Shown: positions 19,969-29,667 of the stretch, one piece after another | Layout: the number at the start of each line of letters is the position of its first letter | Numbering within the stretch: position 1 is the stretch's first letter | Assembly (NCBI RefSeq): GCF_001698815.1 | Contig: NZ_LGSI01000047.1 | Coordinates: 54,532-118,531, forward strand | Reading direction: 5' to 3' | Length of the DNA: 64,000 nt | Source: Pseudomonas syringae | GTDB lineage: Bacteria; Pseudomonadota; Gammaproteobacteria; Pseudomonadales; Pseudomonadaceae | Made by a program: the position numbers and the translations under genes | The notes under the pieces: model-generated | Told to the model about the DNA's origin: nothing | Seen by the model: the letters and a program-made list of their open reading frames with translations, nothing else | Databases searched by the model: none

Positions 19969-21183
19969 TCAGTTACGCCCATCCCGATCACGGAAACCCA
20001 GCAGGTACAGAATCCCGTCCAGGCCCAGCGTCGAGATCGCCTGTTTGGCTGACTGCTTGACCAACGGCTTGGCGCGGAATGCCACGCCCAGGCCGGCGAT
20101 TGCCAGCATCGGCAAGTCATTGGCGCCGTCGCCCACGGCAATGGTCTGCTCCAGGCTCAAGCCTTCCTTGAGCGCAAGCTCACGCAGCAGGTCCGCTTTA
20201 CGCTGTGCGTCGACAATCGGCTCGATGGCATTGCCGGTGCATTTGCCATCCACCACTTCCAGCTCGTTGGCGAACACGTAATCAATGCCCAGCTTCGCTT
20301 GCAGCTGTTTGGCGAAATAGGTGAAGCCGCCGGAAAGAATCGCCGTCTTGTAACCCAGGCGCTTGAGTTCTGCGAACAGGGTTTCAGCGCCTTCGGTCAG
20401 ACGCAACGATGCGCCGATTTCATCCAGCACACTGACATCCAGCCCTTTGAGCAGCGCCAGGCGCTCCTTGAAGCTGGCGCGGAAATCCAGTTCGCCGCGC
20501 ATGGCGCGCTCGGTGATTTCCGAAACCAGTTCACCTACACCGTGGGCCTTGGCCAGCTCGTCGATGACTTCGGCTTCGATCAGCGTCGAATCCATGTCGA
20601 ACACTGCCAGACGCCGGTTGCGCCGAAACAGCGAGTCCTGCTGGAACGCGATATCGACATTCAGGGCCTGGGCCACGCTGAGGAATTCCGCCTGCATCGC
20701 CTTGGGATCTGCCGGCTCACCTCGCACGGAAAACTCGATGCAGCCCTTGCCCTTGTCGGCGGGGGTGTCCAGCGGCATGCGTCCGGACAGGCGATCGATC
20801 TGGTCGATGTTCAGCCCATATTTGGCGGTGATGGAACTGACGCGCTGCAACTGCTCGGCGGTGACCTTGCGGGTCAGCAGCGTCACGATGTGCCGCGACT
20901 TGCCCTGCCCGTCGACCCAGTGCTGGTAATCCTCTTCGGATACCGCCGTGAAGCGCACCTGCTGATCGAGCTTATAAGCCGTGAACAGAATGTCCTTGAG
21001 CACTGAAGAACCTTGCTCGGTTCCGGGAATTTCGACCAGGATGCCGAACGACAAGGTGTCGTGGATCACCGCCTGACCGATATCGAGGATGTTCACCCCG
21101 CCTTGCGCGAGCACGCCAGTGATGGCGGCAGTGAGACCCGGACGGTCAACACCTGTGATGTTAATCAGGACGATTTCGCGCAA
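19969..21183 (-). CDS. serB: SerB, phosphoserine phosphatase
   Basis: HAD-superfamily enzyme for the last step of serine synthesis. The 404-aa form has two N-terminal ACT-like domains (about 1-80 and 95-165) and the catalytic HAD domain: motif I DMDSTLIEAEVIDELA (about 196-211), motif II LSGGFTYF and motif III/IV GDGANDLPML. The start is a TTG at 21183 (read MREIVLINITGVDRPGL) behind GGGGTG; no ATG precedes the conserved ACT domain. It is divergent from the AhpA-like gene. Confidence 0.95.
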   Translation of the reverse strand: MREIVLINITGVDRPGLTAAITGVLAQGGVNILDIGQAVIHDTLSFGILVEIPGTEQGSSVLKDILFTAYKLDQQVRFTAVSEEDYQHWVDGQGKSRHIVTLLTRKVTAEQLQRVSSITAKYGLNIDQIDRLSGRMPLDTPADKGKGCIEFSVRGEPADPKAMQAEFLSVAQALNVDIAFQQDSLFRRNRRLAVFDMDSTLIEAEVIDELAKAHGVGELVSEITERAMRGELDFRASFKERLALLKGLDVSVLDEIGASLRLTEGAETLFAELKRLGYKTAILSGGFTYFAKQLQAKLGIDYVFANELEVVDGKCTGNAIEPIVDAQRKADLLRELALKEGLSLEQTIAVGDGANDLPMLAIAGLGVAFRAKPLVKQSAKQAISTLGLDGILYLLGFRDRDGRN

Positions 21184-21313
21184 GACGCACCCCAGCAGTG
21201 GAAAAAAACCGCATTCTAACCAATTTCAGTGACCATCGGGCACAGGCAGCGCTTTGCCGCTACTGGGTCGGTCGTTATACTGCGCGGCAACTTCACCGAA
21301 AGAGCCGTGCTCT

Positions 21314-22864
21314 GTGAACCGGCCCACGCCAGTTAAAACCGATAATTTCTTCCTGCTTATCTTCCGTGCACTGCGCCATCGCCGTGTTCCGATTGCTTTG
21401 CGCATTGCCAGCCATAACGTGATCCTCGTCGCCTTGGCGCTGGTGATTTATGCGGGCGTGATGGGTTTGCAATTCAAGCAGGCCATGCATGAGCAGGCCG
21501 ACGCACTTGGCCAGGCACTCACCACGCAGACCGCAACGTCAGCCACTGAACTGCTGGTGTCCAACGACATCCTCAGCCTCAACGTGCTGCTCGGCAATCT
21601 GGTGAAGAACCCGCTTGTAGCCCATGCCGCCATTTACAGCGTGGACAACCGCATCCTTGCCGAAGCCGGTCAGCGTCCGAAAAACGGGCTGCTGGGCGAA
21701 GCCGAAGGCCTGTATGAAATCAAGATCACCTTCCAGGATGTGATGGCTGGGCACCTGCGGATCAGCCTGGACATGAGCCAGTTCCAGCAGCCGATGACCA
21801 TCAGCCTGCAAAGCATGGGCATTCTGGCCGGGATTCTGCTCGCGCTGGCCCTGGCATTGAGCTTGCGCCTGGGTCGACACATTTCCACGCCGCTGCTGCA
21901 ATTGCGCGTCTGGCTGCGCGATATCGATCCGTACACCCCAGCGGTGGAGCGGCAGGACGAAATCGGTGATCTGGCCCGTCAGCTGCAGACATCGTTTGCC
22001 CCGCCGATGCCGGAGCCCGAACCTGAACCCGAGCCGGAATATGTCGACGACGAAGGCGACGATCCGTATCTGGAGCAGGAAGAAGAAGCCGAGCCGGCGT
22101 TCAAGGGGCGCAACGCGCGCGAGCCAGGCTTCGATGAAGCACCCAAGCCACGCTTGCCGGCTCCGCCCGTGCAGCGTCGACTGGTTGCCGACGAAGATGA
22201 AGAGGATGAAGACGATCCGTTCGCTGATCTGCGCGACAACGCCAGCCCGGCACCTGTCGTCAGCAAGGCACCGGTCGCACCGAGCACACCGCAACCGAGC
22301 GCCGTGCTCGCCGTGCAACTCGGCTCCCAGGATCAACTGCGTCGTCTGCCTCGCGCACGCCTGACTGATTTGCTGCAACGTTATCGCGATTGCCTGGATC
22401 AAGCCTCGTCGCTGTATGAAGGCGAACTGCATACGCTCAACGATGGCAGCACCCTGATGCTGTTCCACAGCGAAGAAAGCGGCGACGACTACCTGACCAA
22501 CGCCATTTGCTGCGGCGAATTGCTGCGTGCGTTGAGCCATGCCTTGCAGATCGAAGTCGCCGACAGCGGCATCACCCTGCAATTGCAATTGGGTCTGACG
22601 CTGGGCGAAGGTCTGTCCGGCCTGAGCCAGATCGATCTGCTGCTCACCGAAACGGCGCAGGATGCCCTGGCCCTTTCCCAGCACAGCCGTAACCTGCTGC
22701 TGGTCGAGCGCAAGATCAACGACGACGCGCTGATCCGCCAACGTGCGCGTATCCGCCCAATCGCCAGCCCGGAAGGCGCATGTTGCGTCGAGCGCCTGAT
22801 GGAGCCCTATCCATCCATGCTTGAACGCCAACTCGCGCGCATGCACGAGACGCGCAAGGCTTGA
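21314..22864 (+). CDS. AhpA/YtjB-like membrane protein with degenerate cyclase-like C-terminus
   Basis: 516 aa from a GTG at 21314 (read MNRPTPVKTDNFFLL). Two membrane helices (about 30-52 and 165-188) bracket a periplasmic sensor-like region containing YSVDNRILAEAG, followed by a short HAMP-like segment (LRLGRHISTPLLQLR). An acidic low-complexity linker (about 230-310, repeated EPEPE and DEDEED) leads to a 180-residue domain. Its pattern YEGELHTLNDGSTLMLFHS and LQLQLGLTLGEGLSG resembles the class III nucleotidyl cyclase fold without the metal-binding Asp pair or nucleotide-specificity residues. Likely sensory or structural rather than catalytic (inference). Confidence 0.8.
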   Translation: MNRPTPVKTDNFFLLIFRALRHRRVPIALRIASHNVILVALALVIYAGVMGLQFKQAMHEQADALGQALTTQTATSATELLVSNDILSLNVLLGNLVKNPLVAHAAIYSVDNRILAEAGQRPKNGLLGEAEGLYEIKITFQDVMAGHLRISLDMSQFQQPMTISLQSMGILAGILLALALALSLRLGRHISTPLLQLRVWLRDIDPYTPAVERQDEIGDLARQLQTSFAPPMPEPEPEPEPEYVDDEGDDPYLEQEEEAEPAFKGRNAREPGFDEAPKPRLPAPPVQRRLVADEDEEDEDDPFADLRDNASPAPVVSKAPVAPSTPQPSAVLAVQLGSQDQLRRLPRARLTDLLQRYRDCLDQASSLYEGELHTLNDGSTLMLFHSEESGDDYLTNAICCGELLRALSHALQIEVADSGITLQLQLGLTLGEGLSGLSQIDLLLTETAQDALALSQHSRNLLLVERKINDDALIRQRARIRPIASPEGACCVERLMEPYPSMLERQLARMHETRKA

Positions 22865-22891
22865 TTGGAATGACGGCTGTGCCGTAACGCT

Positions 22892-22944
22892 GTAGGACCG
22901 GCTTCAGCCGGGAGAACGTATTTCGCGGCTAAAGCCGCTCCTAC
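22892..22944. repeat. REPIN-like inverted repeat, GTAGGACCGGCTTCAGCCGGGAG type
   Basis: GTAGGACCGGCTTCAGCCGG at 22892-22911 opposes CGGCTAAAGCCGCTCCTAC ending at 22944. The arms are imperfect but each holds the GGCTnnAGCC core. It lies between the convergent AhpA-like and PqiC-like genes. Confidence 0.8.
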
Positions 22945-22965
22945 GGATCGACGCCAATCCGAACA

Positions 22966-22999
22966 CAAAAAAAAGCCCGCATCGCTGCGGGCTTTTTTG
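22966..22999. terminator. Bidirectional rho-independent terminator
   Basis: AAAAAAAAGCCCGC, a six-base loop (ATCGCT), then GCGGGCTTTTTTG. The GC stem with A and T tracts on both sides can end the plus-strand AhpA-like transcript and the minus-strand transcript that finishes with the PqiC-like lipoprotein. Confidence 0.9.
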
Positions 23000-23009
23000 A
23001 TTCTGTCGA

Positions 23010-23702
23010 TCAGAAGCGGAACACTTCCAGATCGGTACGGATCGGCAGTGCCATCGGCATCTTGGGTTTCTCCGGCTCTTTGGCGCGAGCAACCGGGGCT
23101 TTCTTTGGCTGTTCGACCGGCTGCCAGGAGATCGGCTTGACCGCCGAGCTCAGCTGATCGGCCAGACGCTGCAACAGGACACCCTGGGCTCGAACCTGAT
23201 CGGCCGAGGTTCCGGCATGCAGTTCTTGCAGATGGACAATACGACTGTCGCGTACCTGACCCTTGCGATCCAGCAGGCGCCATTGTGCATCAAGGATTGC
23301 AGGCTGTTTGGCACCGGAATCCAGGCGAGTGATAGAAAGCACCACTTGCACGTCAGGCGTGAAATCAGTGACTGCCGGCGCGAGCACTACGCGCTGGCTG
23401 TCCAGTTTCCAGGCCAATTGACGCAGCAGAAGCTGATCAATGTCCGAAGACAGGCTGCCAGCCCAGCGTCCTTCTTCGGAAGCAGTCAGGCTGCCATCCG
23501 GCTGACGCTGCAACAGCGTTTCGCGTTGCAGGTAATCGGCCACGGTTACCGGACCCAATAAAACAGCCAACCCTGTGCGGGTAGGCTGCCCAGGTGTGCC
23601 ACTGTCCAACTGATAAAGCGCAGTCGGCTGATGCACACTGCAACCAGCCAGACCCAAAACGCTGGTCATCAACAAAACAACGGGAAGGCGTAGAAGATTC
23701 AT
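23010..23702 (-). CDS. PqiC-family outer-membrane lipoprotein
   Basis: 230 aa from the ATG at 23702. Signal peptide MNLLRLPVVLLMTSVLGLAGC with lipobox LAGC. The body (about 25-180) matches the PqiC/YmbA (ABC-type transport auxiliary, DUF330) fold: YQLDSG, VLLGPVTVADYLQRETLLQR and WAGSLSSDIDQLLLRQLAW. PqiC links MCE-type lipid transporters to the outer membrane. No pqiA, pqiB or MCE gene is adjacent here, so its partner is elsewhere. The Pro/Lys-rich tail (about 190-215) is a likely periplasmic linker. 178 bp without a gene separate it from parC upstream. Confidence 0.85.
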   Translation of the reverse strand: MNLLRLPVVLLMTSVLGLAGCSVHQPTALYQLDSGTPGQPTRTGLAVLLGPVTVADYLQRETLLQRQPDGSLTASEEGRWAGSLSSDIDQLLLRQLAWKLDSQRVVLAPAVTDFTPDVQVVLSITRLDSGAKQPAILDAQWRLLDRKGQVRDSRIVHLQELHAGTSADQVRAQGVLLQRLADQLSSAVKPISWQPVEQPKKAPVARAKEPEKPKMPMALPIRTDLEVFRF

Positions 23703-23880
23703 CGTCCCATCCAGGTGGCAGCCGCGAGGCGAACCACAGTGTAAATACTCACAAATCATGAAGGCATTCAGCCACGCCGACGCCATAAGACGTCATATCA
23801 TCCGTGAATATGCGCTATGACTCCAGCGATTATGCGGCGATCTTCATGGCAAAACGAAGACTAATAGCTCTAAACCGCCA

Positions 23881-26145
23881 TTATCCGACGTTTTCCACCA
23901 ACAGCGCATCGACGCGCTGGAAGCCCCTAGGCAACTTATTACCCCGCCGACCGCGCTCGCCCTTGTAATGTTCGAGGTCGTCAGGCTTGAGCGACAGCGT
24001 CCGCTTGCCCGCTTGCAGGACCAATGTCGCCCCTTGCGGGATCACCGCCAGATCGGTCACGTACTCTTCACGACTCGCCACCCGATCTCCCGGAATGCCG
24101 ATGATCTTGTTGCCCTTGCCTTTGCCCAGCTGCGGCAAATCACTGATCTTGAAGATCAGCAGCCGCCCTTCGGTGGTCACCGCCGCCAGCCAGTTCTGTT
24201 CACGGTCCGGCACTGCGCGCGGCAGAATCACTTTGGCCCCGGCAGGCAGACTCAACAGCGCCTTGCCCGCCTTGTTCTTGGCTTGCAGGTCTTCACCTTT
24301 GACCACGAAGCCATAGCCGGCATCCGAGGCGATCACGTACAGCGCGTCATCTTCAGGCAGCAATACGCATTCGAAGGTCGCGCCCGGCGGCGGCTGGAGC
24401 TTGCCGGTCAAGGGTTCGCCCTGGCCGCGCGCCGACGGCAGCGTGTGGGCCGCAAGGGAATAGCTGCGCCCGGTTGAGTCGATAAACACCGCGTATTGAT
24501 TGGAACGGCCCGCAGCGGCGGTCATGAAACCATCTCCCGCCTTGTAGGAAAGCCCGGTTGCGTCAATGTCGTGACCTTTGGCCGAGCGGACCCAGCCTTT
24601 TTCCGACAGAACAACAGTCACTTTCTCGTTGGGCAGCAGATCGTGTTCGGTCAGCGCCTTGGCTTCGGCACGCTCGACAATGGGTGAGCGGCGGTCGTCG
24701 CCATAGGTTTCGGCGTCCTTGATCAGCTCGGTGCGCACCAGCTTCTTGAGCTTGGCTTCGCTGCCCAGCAAAGCCATGAGCTTGGCGCGCTCCTTGTTCA
24801 GCTCGTCCTGTTCGTTGCGCAGCTTCATTTCTTCGAGGCGCGCCAACTGACGCAAGCGCGTATCCAGAATGTAATCGGCCTGGATTTCGCTGAGTTCGAA
24901 GCGTTCGATCAATCTGGCGCGCGGATGCTCTTCCGTGCGGATGATATGAATCACTTCATCCAGATTCAGGTAAGCGATGAGCAAACCGTCCAACAGATGC
25001 AGACGACGATCCACTTTATCGAGACGGAACTGCAAGCGGCGGCGAACGGTATTGGTGCGGAATTCCAGCCATTCCACCAGCAAGGCGCGCAGGTTTTTCA
25101 GCTGCGGCTTGCCGTCCAGACCAATGATGTTGATGTTGACCCGGTAGCTGGACTCCAGATCGGTCGTCGCAAACAGGTGCTGCATCAACGCGTCATGGTC
25201 GACCCGGCTGTTGACCGGGATGATCACCAGGCGGCACGGATTCTCGTGGTCCGACTCGTCACGCAGGTCGGCGACCTGTGGCGCCTTGGACGGTTTGGCC
25301 TGCATCAGCCCGGCAATCTGCTCGATGACCTTGGCGCCGGACACCTGATGCGGCAGCGAGGTGACGACAATATCGCCATCTTCAATGTGGTAGACGGCGC
25401 GCATGCGCACCGAGCCTTTGCCGGTTTCGTACATCTTCAGCAGATCGGCGCGGGGCGTGATGATTTCCGCTTCGGTCGGGTAATCCGGGCCGAGGATGTG
25501 TTCGCACAGCTCGGCGACCGTCGCCTTGGGTTCATCCAGCAAACGCACGCAGGCCGTGGCCACTTCGCGCAGGTTGTGCGGCGGCACGTCGGTGGCCATG
25601 CCGACCGCGATGCCGGTGGTGCCGTTGAGCAGGATATTCGGCAAACGTGCCGGCAACACCGCAGGTTCGTTCAGCGTGCCGTCAAAGTTCGGCACCCAGT
25701 CCGCCGTGCCCTGGCCCAGTTCGCTGAGCAACACTTCGGAATAACGCGACAGCCGTGCTTCGGTGTAACGCATGGCCGCGAATGACTTGGGATCATCCGG
25801 CGCACCCCAGTTGCCCTGCCCGTCCACCAGCGTGTAGCGATAGCTGAACGGCTGCGCCATCAGGACCATGGCTTCGTAGCAGGCTGAGTCGCCGTGCGGG
25901 TGGAACTTGCCGAGCACGTCACCGACGGTACGCGCTGACTTTTTGTGCTTGGAGTCAGCGTCCAGGCCCAGCTCGCTCATGGCGTAGATGATGCGCCGTT
26001 GCACAGGCTTGAGGCCGTCGCCGATGTGCGGCAAGGCACGGTCCATGATCACGTACATGGAATAGTTGAGGTAGGCCTGTTCGGTGAAGTCAGCCAGTGA
26101 TCGGCGTTCTACGCCATCTAAGCTGTCTGCAAGGATGTCGCTCAT
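23881..26145 (-). CDS. parC: ParC, topoisomerase IV subunit A
   Basis: Decatenates daughter chromosomes together with ParE. 754 aa from the ATG at 26145 ([15 protein letters not shown]). The breakage-reunion domain has the catalytic Tyr in [11 protein letters not shown] and the quinolone region [13 protein letters not shown], with Ser and Glu at the positions equivalent to E. coli Ser80 and Glu84, so no classic resistance change is visible. The C-terminal beta-pinwheel (about 490-754) is complete. It ends the parE-phytase-like-retropepsin-like-parC run. Confidence 0.97.
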   Translation of the reverse strand: MSDILADSLDGVERRSLADFTEQAYLNYSMYVIMDRALPHIGDGLKPVQRRIIYAMSELGLDADSKHKKSARTVGDVLGKFHPHGDSACYEAMVLMAQPFSYRYTLVDGQGNWGAPDDPKSFAAMRYTEARLSRYSEVLLSELGQGTADWVPNFDGTLNEPAVLPARLPNILLNGTTGIAVGMATDVPPHNLREVATACVRLLDEPKATVAELCEHILGPDYPTEAEIITPRADLLKMYETGKGSVRMRAVYHIEDGDIVVTSLPHQVSGAKVIEQIAGLMQAKPSKAPQVADLRDESDHENPCRLVIIPVNSRVDHDALMQHLFATTDLESSYRVNINIIGLDGKPQLKNLRALLVEWLEFRTNTVRRRLQFRLDKVDRRLHLLDGLLIAYLNLDEVIHIIRTEEHPRARLIERFELSEIQADYILDTRLRQLARLEEMKLRNEQDELNKERAKLMALLGSEAKLKKLVRTELIKDAETYGDDRRSPIVERAEAKALTEHDLLPNEKVTVVLSEKGWVRSAKGHDIDATGLSYKAGDGFMTAAAGRSNQYAVFIDSTGRSYSLAAHTLPSARGQGEPLTGKLQPPPGATFECVLLPEDDALYVIASDAGYGFVVKGEDLQAKNKAGKALLSLPAGAKVILPRAVPDREQNWLAAVTTEGRLLIFKISDLPQLGKGKGNKIIGIPGDRVASREEYVTDLAVIPQGATLVLQAGKRTLSLKPDDLEHYKGERGRRGNKLPRGFQRVDALLVENVG

Positions 26146-26155
26146 GCGGGCCTCA

Positions 26156-26680
26156 TTATTTCGTCGTCTGGCGCAGCAGCATGTTGCCGCCGCGCTGGGT
26201 GAATTCAAGTTGTTTCATAGCGCTCATGCCCAGCAGCACTTGCTCACCGTCCAGCCCGGGCACCACCAGGGCGCGCACATTGTGCAGGACGATATCGCCG
26301 ATTTGCAGGCGTTCCAGCGAAGTTCGAAAGCCTTCGGTACGCCCGTTTGCGGTACTCACCACCAACGGCACACCTCGCGGCAGCTGCAAGATGTCCGCCA
26401 CCTTGCCCGGAATTGCCACGTCCGTGGCGCCGGTATCCAGCAAAAACTGCACGGTTCGACCATTGATCTTGCCCGTGCTGACGAAGTGCCCCTGTCGGTT
26501 GCCCACCAGCTGCACTTCTATATAACCGCTACCGTGTTGCGAGGTGACCACCGCGTTAGGGTTTTCCTGACGCTGCTCCCACTCGCCAAAATAACGGGTC
26601 GCCAGAAACATCCCGGCGCCCCACGCCAGCAACATCAACACCTTGCCCGCGCGCTTGCCGGGCGGCGGTTGACTCATCAT
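26156..26680 (-). CDS. Membrane-anchored retropepsin-like aspartic protease (TIGR02281 type)
   Basis: 174 aa. A basic N-terminus and one membrane helix (about 13-30) are followed by a periplasmic clan AA aspartic protease domain. The active-site motif is [13 protein letters not shown] (about 82-94) and the downstream [19 protein letters not shown] is the second conserved block. Single-domain members dimerise like retroviral proteases. The start overlaps the stop of the upstream phytase-like gene (ATGA; a second ATG follows at 26677) and parC begins 10 nt after the stop. Substrate unknown. Confidence 0.87.
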   Translation of the reverse strand: MMSQPPPGKRAGKVLMLLAWGAGMFLATRYFGEWEQRQENPNAVVTSQHGSGYIEVQLVGNRQGHFVSTGKINGRTVQFLLDTGATDVAIPGKVADILQLPRGVPLVVSTANGRTEGFRTSLERLQIGDIVLHNVRALVVPGLDGEQVLLGMSAMKQLEFTQRGGNMLLRQTTK

Positions 26681-27654
26681 TTCTCACTCCAGCCGCCTTT
26701 GGGGGCTGCGAAACGCCATACAACCGGGCGCTTCTCGCCATCGGCGCGCTCGCCAAAATTGTTATCGGTGCCGACCCACGCCCCGGTTTCATCAACCACC
26801 AGCGCCTCGGTCAGGCCATAACTTTGACTATAAAGACGATCAGGCCGCAACGCTTCCCTGGCAAACGACCAGCAGCGCTCGGTTTTGCCGGTTTCCAGCG
26901 TGCGTCGACAAATGCGATAGGCCGAGCGTTCCAGCGCGTACAGCTTGTCGTCGAACAACGACAGATCGGAAAAATCCCGGGACACCACTTTGCCGCCCAC
27001 TTGCGTTGGCAGCACGTCTTTCCCCGGTTCGGTGCGCAATACGCAGCTGCCCTTGCACTGCCAGGAGTCGTTTTCCCGGCTTACCACCAGCAAACCGCGC
27101 TGCTCGCGCTCGGCAGCCAGCCATAGCCGGTCTCCGGCCGGATTGACCGCAATGCCTTCAAAAATACCGTTGAAGTGCTGCAACATGCCTTTGGCGCGAG
27201 CCTGCTCCACCACTGCGGCGGGCAAATCCAGCCAGACCGGCGCACCTTGTGCCGGCACCTTGAGGACCAACGCGAAGGCTTCGCTGACCAGATAACGATT
27301 GCCCGCTGCATCACAGGTCACGCCTTCAAAGTCCAGGCTGCCACCACGAACCAGTGCAGACACCTTGGCCATCGACTGCAACGTGCCCGGCAAATAGCTT
27401 TCGGGAACCGGCGGGATCTGCAGCGCATTGGCCTGCGCTTTCCAGACGGTAGCGGCGATATCCAGGCTGTACAGCACGTCATCATCGCGGTCGGAAACCG
27501 TCCACAACTGGCCGCCACAGGAAGCCAGACCGGACAGATTACCGCCGACCATGCCATCGACCGGGTGCTCGGAAACCAGTGTCAGCTCTTCCGGCTGGAC
27601 TGCCAAAGCCGGTACAGCAACCATCAGCAACAGACCGGCGAGCCAGCCTCGCAT
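26677..27654 (-). CDS. Secreted esterase-like activity of phytase family protein
   Basis: 325 aa beginning MRGWLAGLLLMVAVPALA, a signal peptide. The mature part is a predicted beta-propeller of the phytase-like PF13449 group: NLSGLASCGGQLWTVSDRDDD, LDFEGVTCDAAGNRYLVSE, FNGIFEGIAVNPAGDRLWLAAE and GLTEALVVDETGAWVGTDNN, each strand set rich in Asp/Glu as in metal-binding propellers. The true substrate is not known. It starts in an ATGA overlap with the parE stop. Confidence 0.85.
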   Translation of the reverse strand: MRGWLAGLLLMVAVPALAVQPEELTLVSEHPVDGMVGGNLSGLASCGGQLWTVSDRDDDVLYSLDIAATVWKAQANALQIPPVPESYLPGTLQSMAKVSALVRGGSLDFEGVTCDAAGNRYLVSEAFALVLKVPAQGAPVWLDLPAAVVEQARAKGMLQHFNGIFEGIAVNPAGDRLWLAAEREQRGLLVVSRENDSWQCKGSCVLRTEPGKDVLPTQVGGKVVSRDFSDLSLFDDKLYALERSAYRICRRTLETGKTERCWSFAREALRPDRLYSQSYGLTEALVVDETGAWVGTDNNFGERADGEKRPVVWRFAAPKGGWSEK

Positions 27655-29558
27655 CAAGTCAGAACCTCGGCCAGGTTGCCTTTGGATTCCAGCCAGGACT
27701 TGCGATCACCGGCGCGTTTCTTGGCCAGCAGCATGTCCATCATTTCCGAGGTCGCCTCGAAATCATCCAGCGTCAGCTGCACCAGACGTCGAGTGTTCGG
27801 GTCCATGGTGGTTTCGCGCAGCTGCGGCGGGTTCATTTCACCCAGGCCTTTGAATCGCGTGACCTGTGGCTTGCCGCGTTTCTTTTCGGCGACCAGACGA
27901 TCGAGAATCCCGTCACGCTCGGCTTCATCCAGGGCGTAATAAATGTCCTTGCCCAGATCGATGCGATACAGCGGCGGCATGGCCACGTACACATGGCCAG
28001 CATCTACCAGCGGCCGGAAATGCTGGACGAACAGCGCGCAGAGCAGCGTCGCAATGTGCAGGCCGTCGGAGTCGGCGTCGGCGAGGATACAGACCTTGCC
28101 ATAACGCAACTGACTGATGTCCGCCGCGCCCGGATCGACACCAATGGCAACCGCAATGTTGTGCACTTCCTGACTGGCGAGCACTTCGCCGCCGTCGACT
28201 TCCCAGGTGTTGAGGATCTTGCCGCGCAACGGCAGGATTGCCTGAAATTCCTTGTCCCGCGCCTGCTTGGCCGAACCGCCCGCAGAATCACCTTCCACTA
28301 GGAACAGCTCGGAACGCATCGGGTCTTGCCCGGCGCAGTCCGCCAGCTTGCCCGGCAACGCCGGACCCTGGGTAATGCGCTTGCGCTCGACTTTCTTGCT
28401 GGCCTTGAGGCGACGACCGGCGTTGTTGATCGCCAGCTCGGCCAGTTGCACGCCCAGCTCGGAGTTGGCATTGAGCCACAAGCTGAACGCATCCTTGACC
28501 ACACCGGACACAAATGCCGCCGCTTCACGGGAAGACAGGCGCTCTTTGGTCTGGCCGGAGAATTGCGGCTCCTGCATTTTCATCGACAGAACGAAGGCAA
28601 TGCGTTCCCAGACGTCTTCCGGAGCGAGTTTCACGCCACGCGGCAGCAAGTTGCGGTATTCGCAGAAATCGCGCATCGCATCCAGCAGGCCCTGACGCAA
28701 ACCGTTGACGTGGGTGCCGCCTTGTTGGGTCGGGATCAGGTTGACGTAGCTTTCCTGCACGCTGTCGCCACCTTCCGGCAACCACAGCAGCGCCCAGTCG
28801 ATAGCCTCTTTGTTACCGGCGAAACTGCCGCAGAATGGCTCGTCCGGCAGGCGCAGGAAATCGCTGACCGAATCCTGCAGGTACGAGCGCAGGCCATCTT
28901 CGTAGTGCCACTCGACTTTCTCGCCGGAGGCCTTGTCTTCGAAGCTGACCAGCAGGCCGGGACACAATACGGCCTTGGCCTTGAGCACATGCTTGAGGCG
29001 GCTGACCGAGAATTTCGGGGTATCGAAATACTTCGGGTCCGGCGCAAAGTACACGCTGGTGCCGGTATTGCGCTTGCCAACGGTGCCGACGACCGCCAGT
29101 TCCGAGGCTTTATAGCCGTCGGCGAAGGTCATTTCGTATTCGTTGCCGTCGCGCTTGACCCGCACCTTGACCAGGGTCGACAGCGCGTTGACCACCGAAA
29201 TACCCACGCCGTGCAGGCCGCCGGAGAACTGGTAATTCTTGTTGGAGAATTTGCCGCCCGCGTGAAGCTTGGTCAGGATCAGCTCGACACCGGACACGCC
29301 TTCTTCCGGGTGAATGTCCACCGGCATGCCGCGTCCGTCATCGGACACTTCCAGGGAATTGTCGGCGTGCAGGATGACCTGCACCGACTTCGCATGACCG
29401 GCAAGGGCTTCGTCGACGCTGTTGTCGATGACTTCCTGGGCAAGGTGGTTCGGCCGCGATGTGTCCGTGTACATGCCCGGCCGCTTGCGAACCGGGTCGA
29501 GGCCCGAGAGGACTTCGATGGCGTCGGCGTTATAAGAGCTAGCGCTGGGAGTGGCCAT
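27654..29558 (-). CDS. parE: ParE, topoisomerase IV subunit B
   Basis: ATPase subunit of topoisomerase IV. 634 aa starting MATPSASSYNADAIEVLSGL. GHKL ATPase motifs EVIDNSVDEALAG (N box), DDGRGMPVDIH (G1) and GGLHGVGISVVNAL (G2), and TOPRIM motifs VEGDSAGGSAKQARD and LADADSDGLHI are intact. It leads a translationally coupled run through the phytase-like and retropepsin-like genes to parC, so both topoisomerase IV subunits are likely cotranscribed. Confidence 0.98.
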   Translation of the reverse strand: MATPSASSYNADAIEVLSGLDPVRKRPGMYTDTSRPNHLAQEVIDNSVDEALAGHAKSVQVILHADNSLEVSDDGRGMPVDIHPEEGVSGVELILTKLHAGGKFSNKNYQFSGGLHGVGISVVNALSTLVKVRVKRDGNEYEMTFADGYKASELAVVGTVGKRNTGTSVYFAPDPKYFDTPKFSVSRLKHVLKAKAVLCPGLLVSFEDKASGEKVEWHYEDGLRSYLQDSVSDFLRLPDEPFCGSFAGNKEAIDWALLWLPEGGDSVQESYVNLIPTQQGGTHVNGLRQGLLDAMRDFCEYRNLLPRGVKLAPEDVWERIAFVLSMKMQEPQFSGQTKERLSSREAAAFVSGVVKDAFSLWLNANSELGVQLAELAINNAGRRLKASKKVERKRITQGPALPGKLADCAGQDPMRSELFLVEGDSAGGSAKQARDKEFQAILPLRGKILNTWEVDGGEVLASQEVHNIAVAIGVDPGAADISQLRYGKVCILADADSDGLHIATLLCALFVQHFRPLVDAGHVYVAMPPLYRIDLGKDIYYALDEAERDGILDRLVAEKKRGKPQVTRFKGLGEMNPPQLRETTMDPNTRRLVQLTLDDFEATSEMMDMLLAKKRAGDRKSWLESKGNLAEVLT

Positions 29559-29607
29559 GGGGTCTCGTCATCAGATGTTCGTGGGATTACAGAGCTTCAT
29601 TTTTCTG

Positions 29608-29650
29608 CTTGCAGGAGCGAATTCATTCGCGAATGAATCGCTCCTGCAAG
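29608..29650. repeat. REP-like palindrome (GCAGGAGCGAATTCATTCGC type)
   Basis: CTTGCAGGAGCGA plus ATTCATTCGC pairs with GCGAATGAATCGCTCCTGCAAG, giving a stem of about 21 bp with one bulged A and almost no loop. It sits between yqiA and parE within a same-direction gene run, so it may attenuate or stabilise the joint transcript. Confidence 0.85.
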
Positions 29651-29667
29651 TGAATACATGTACTTGA

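Noticed and set aside
23881..26145. Quinolone-resistance change in ParC
   Set aside because: The Ser and Glu at the usual resistance positions are the wild-type residues.
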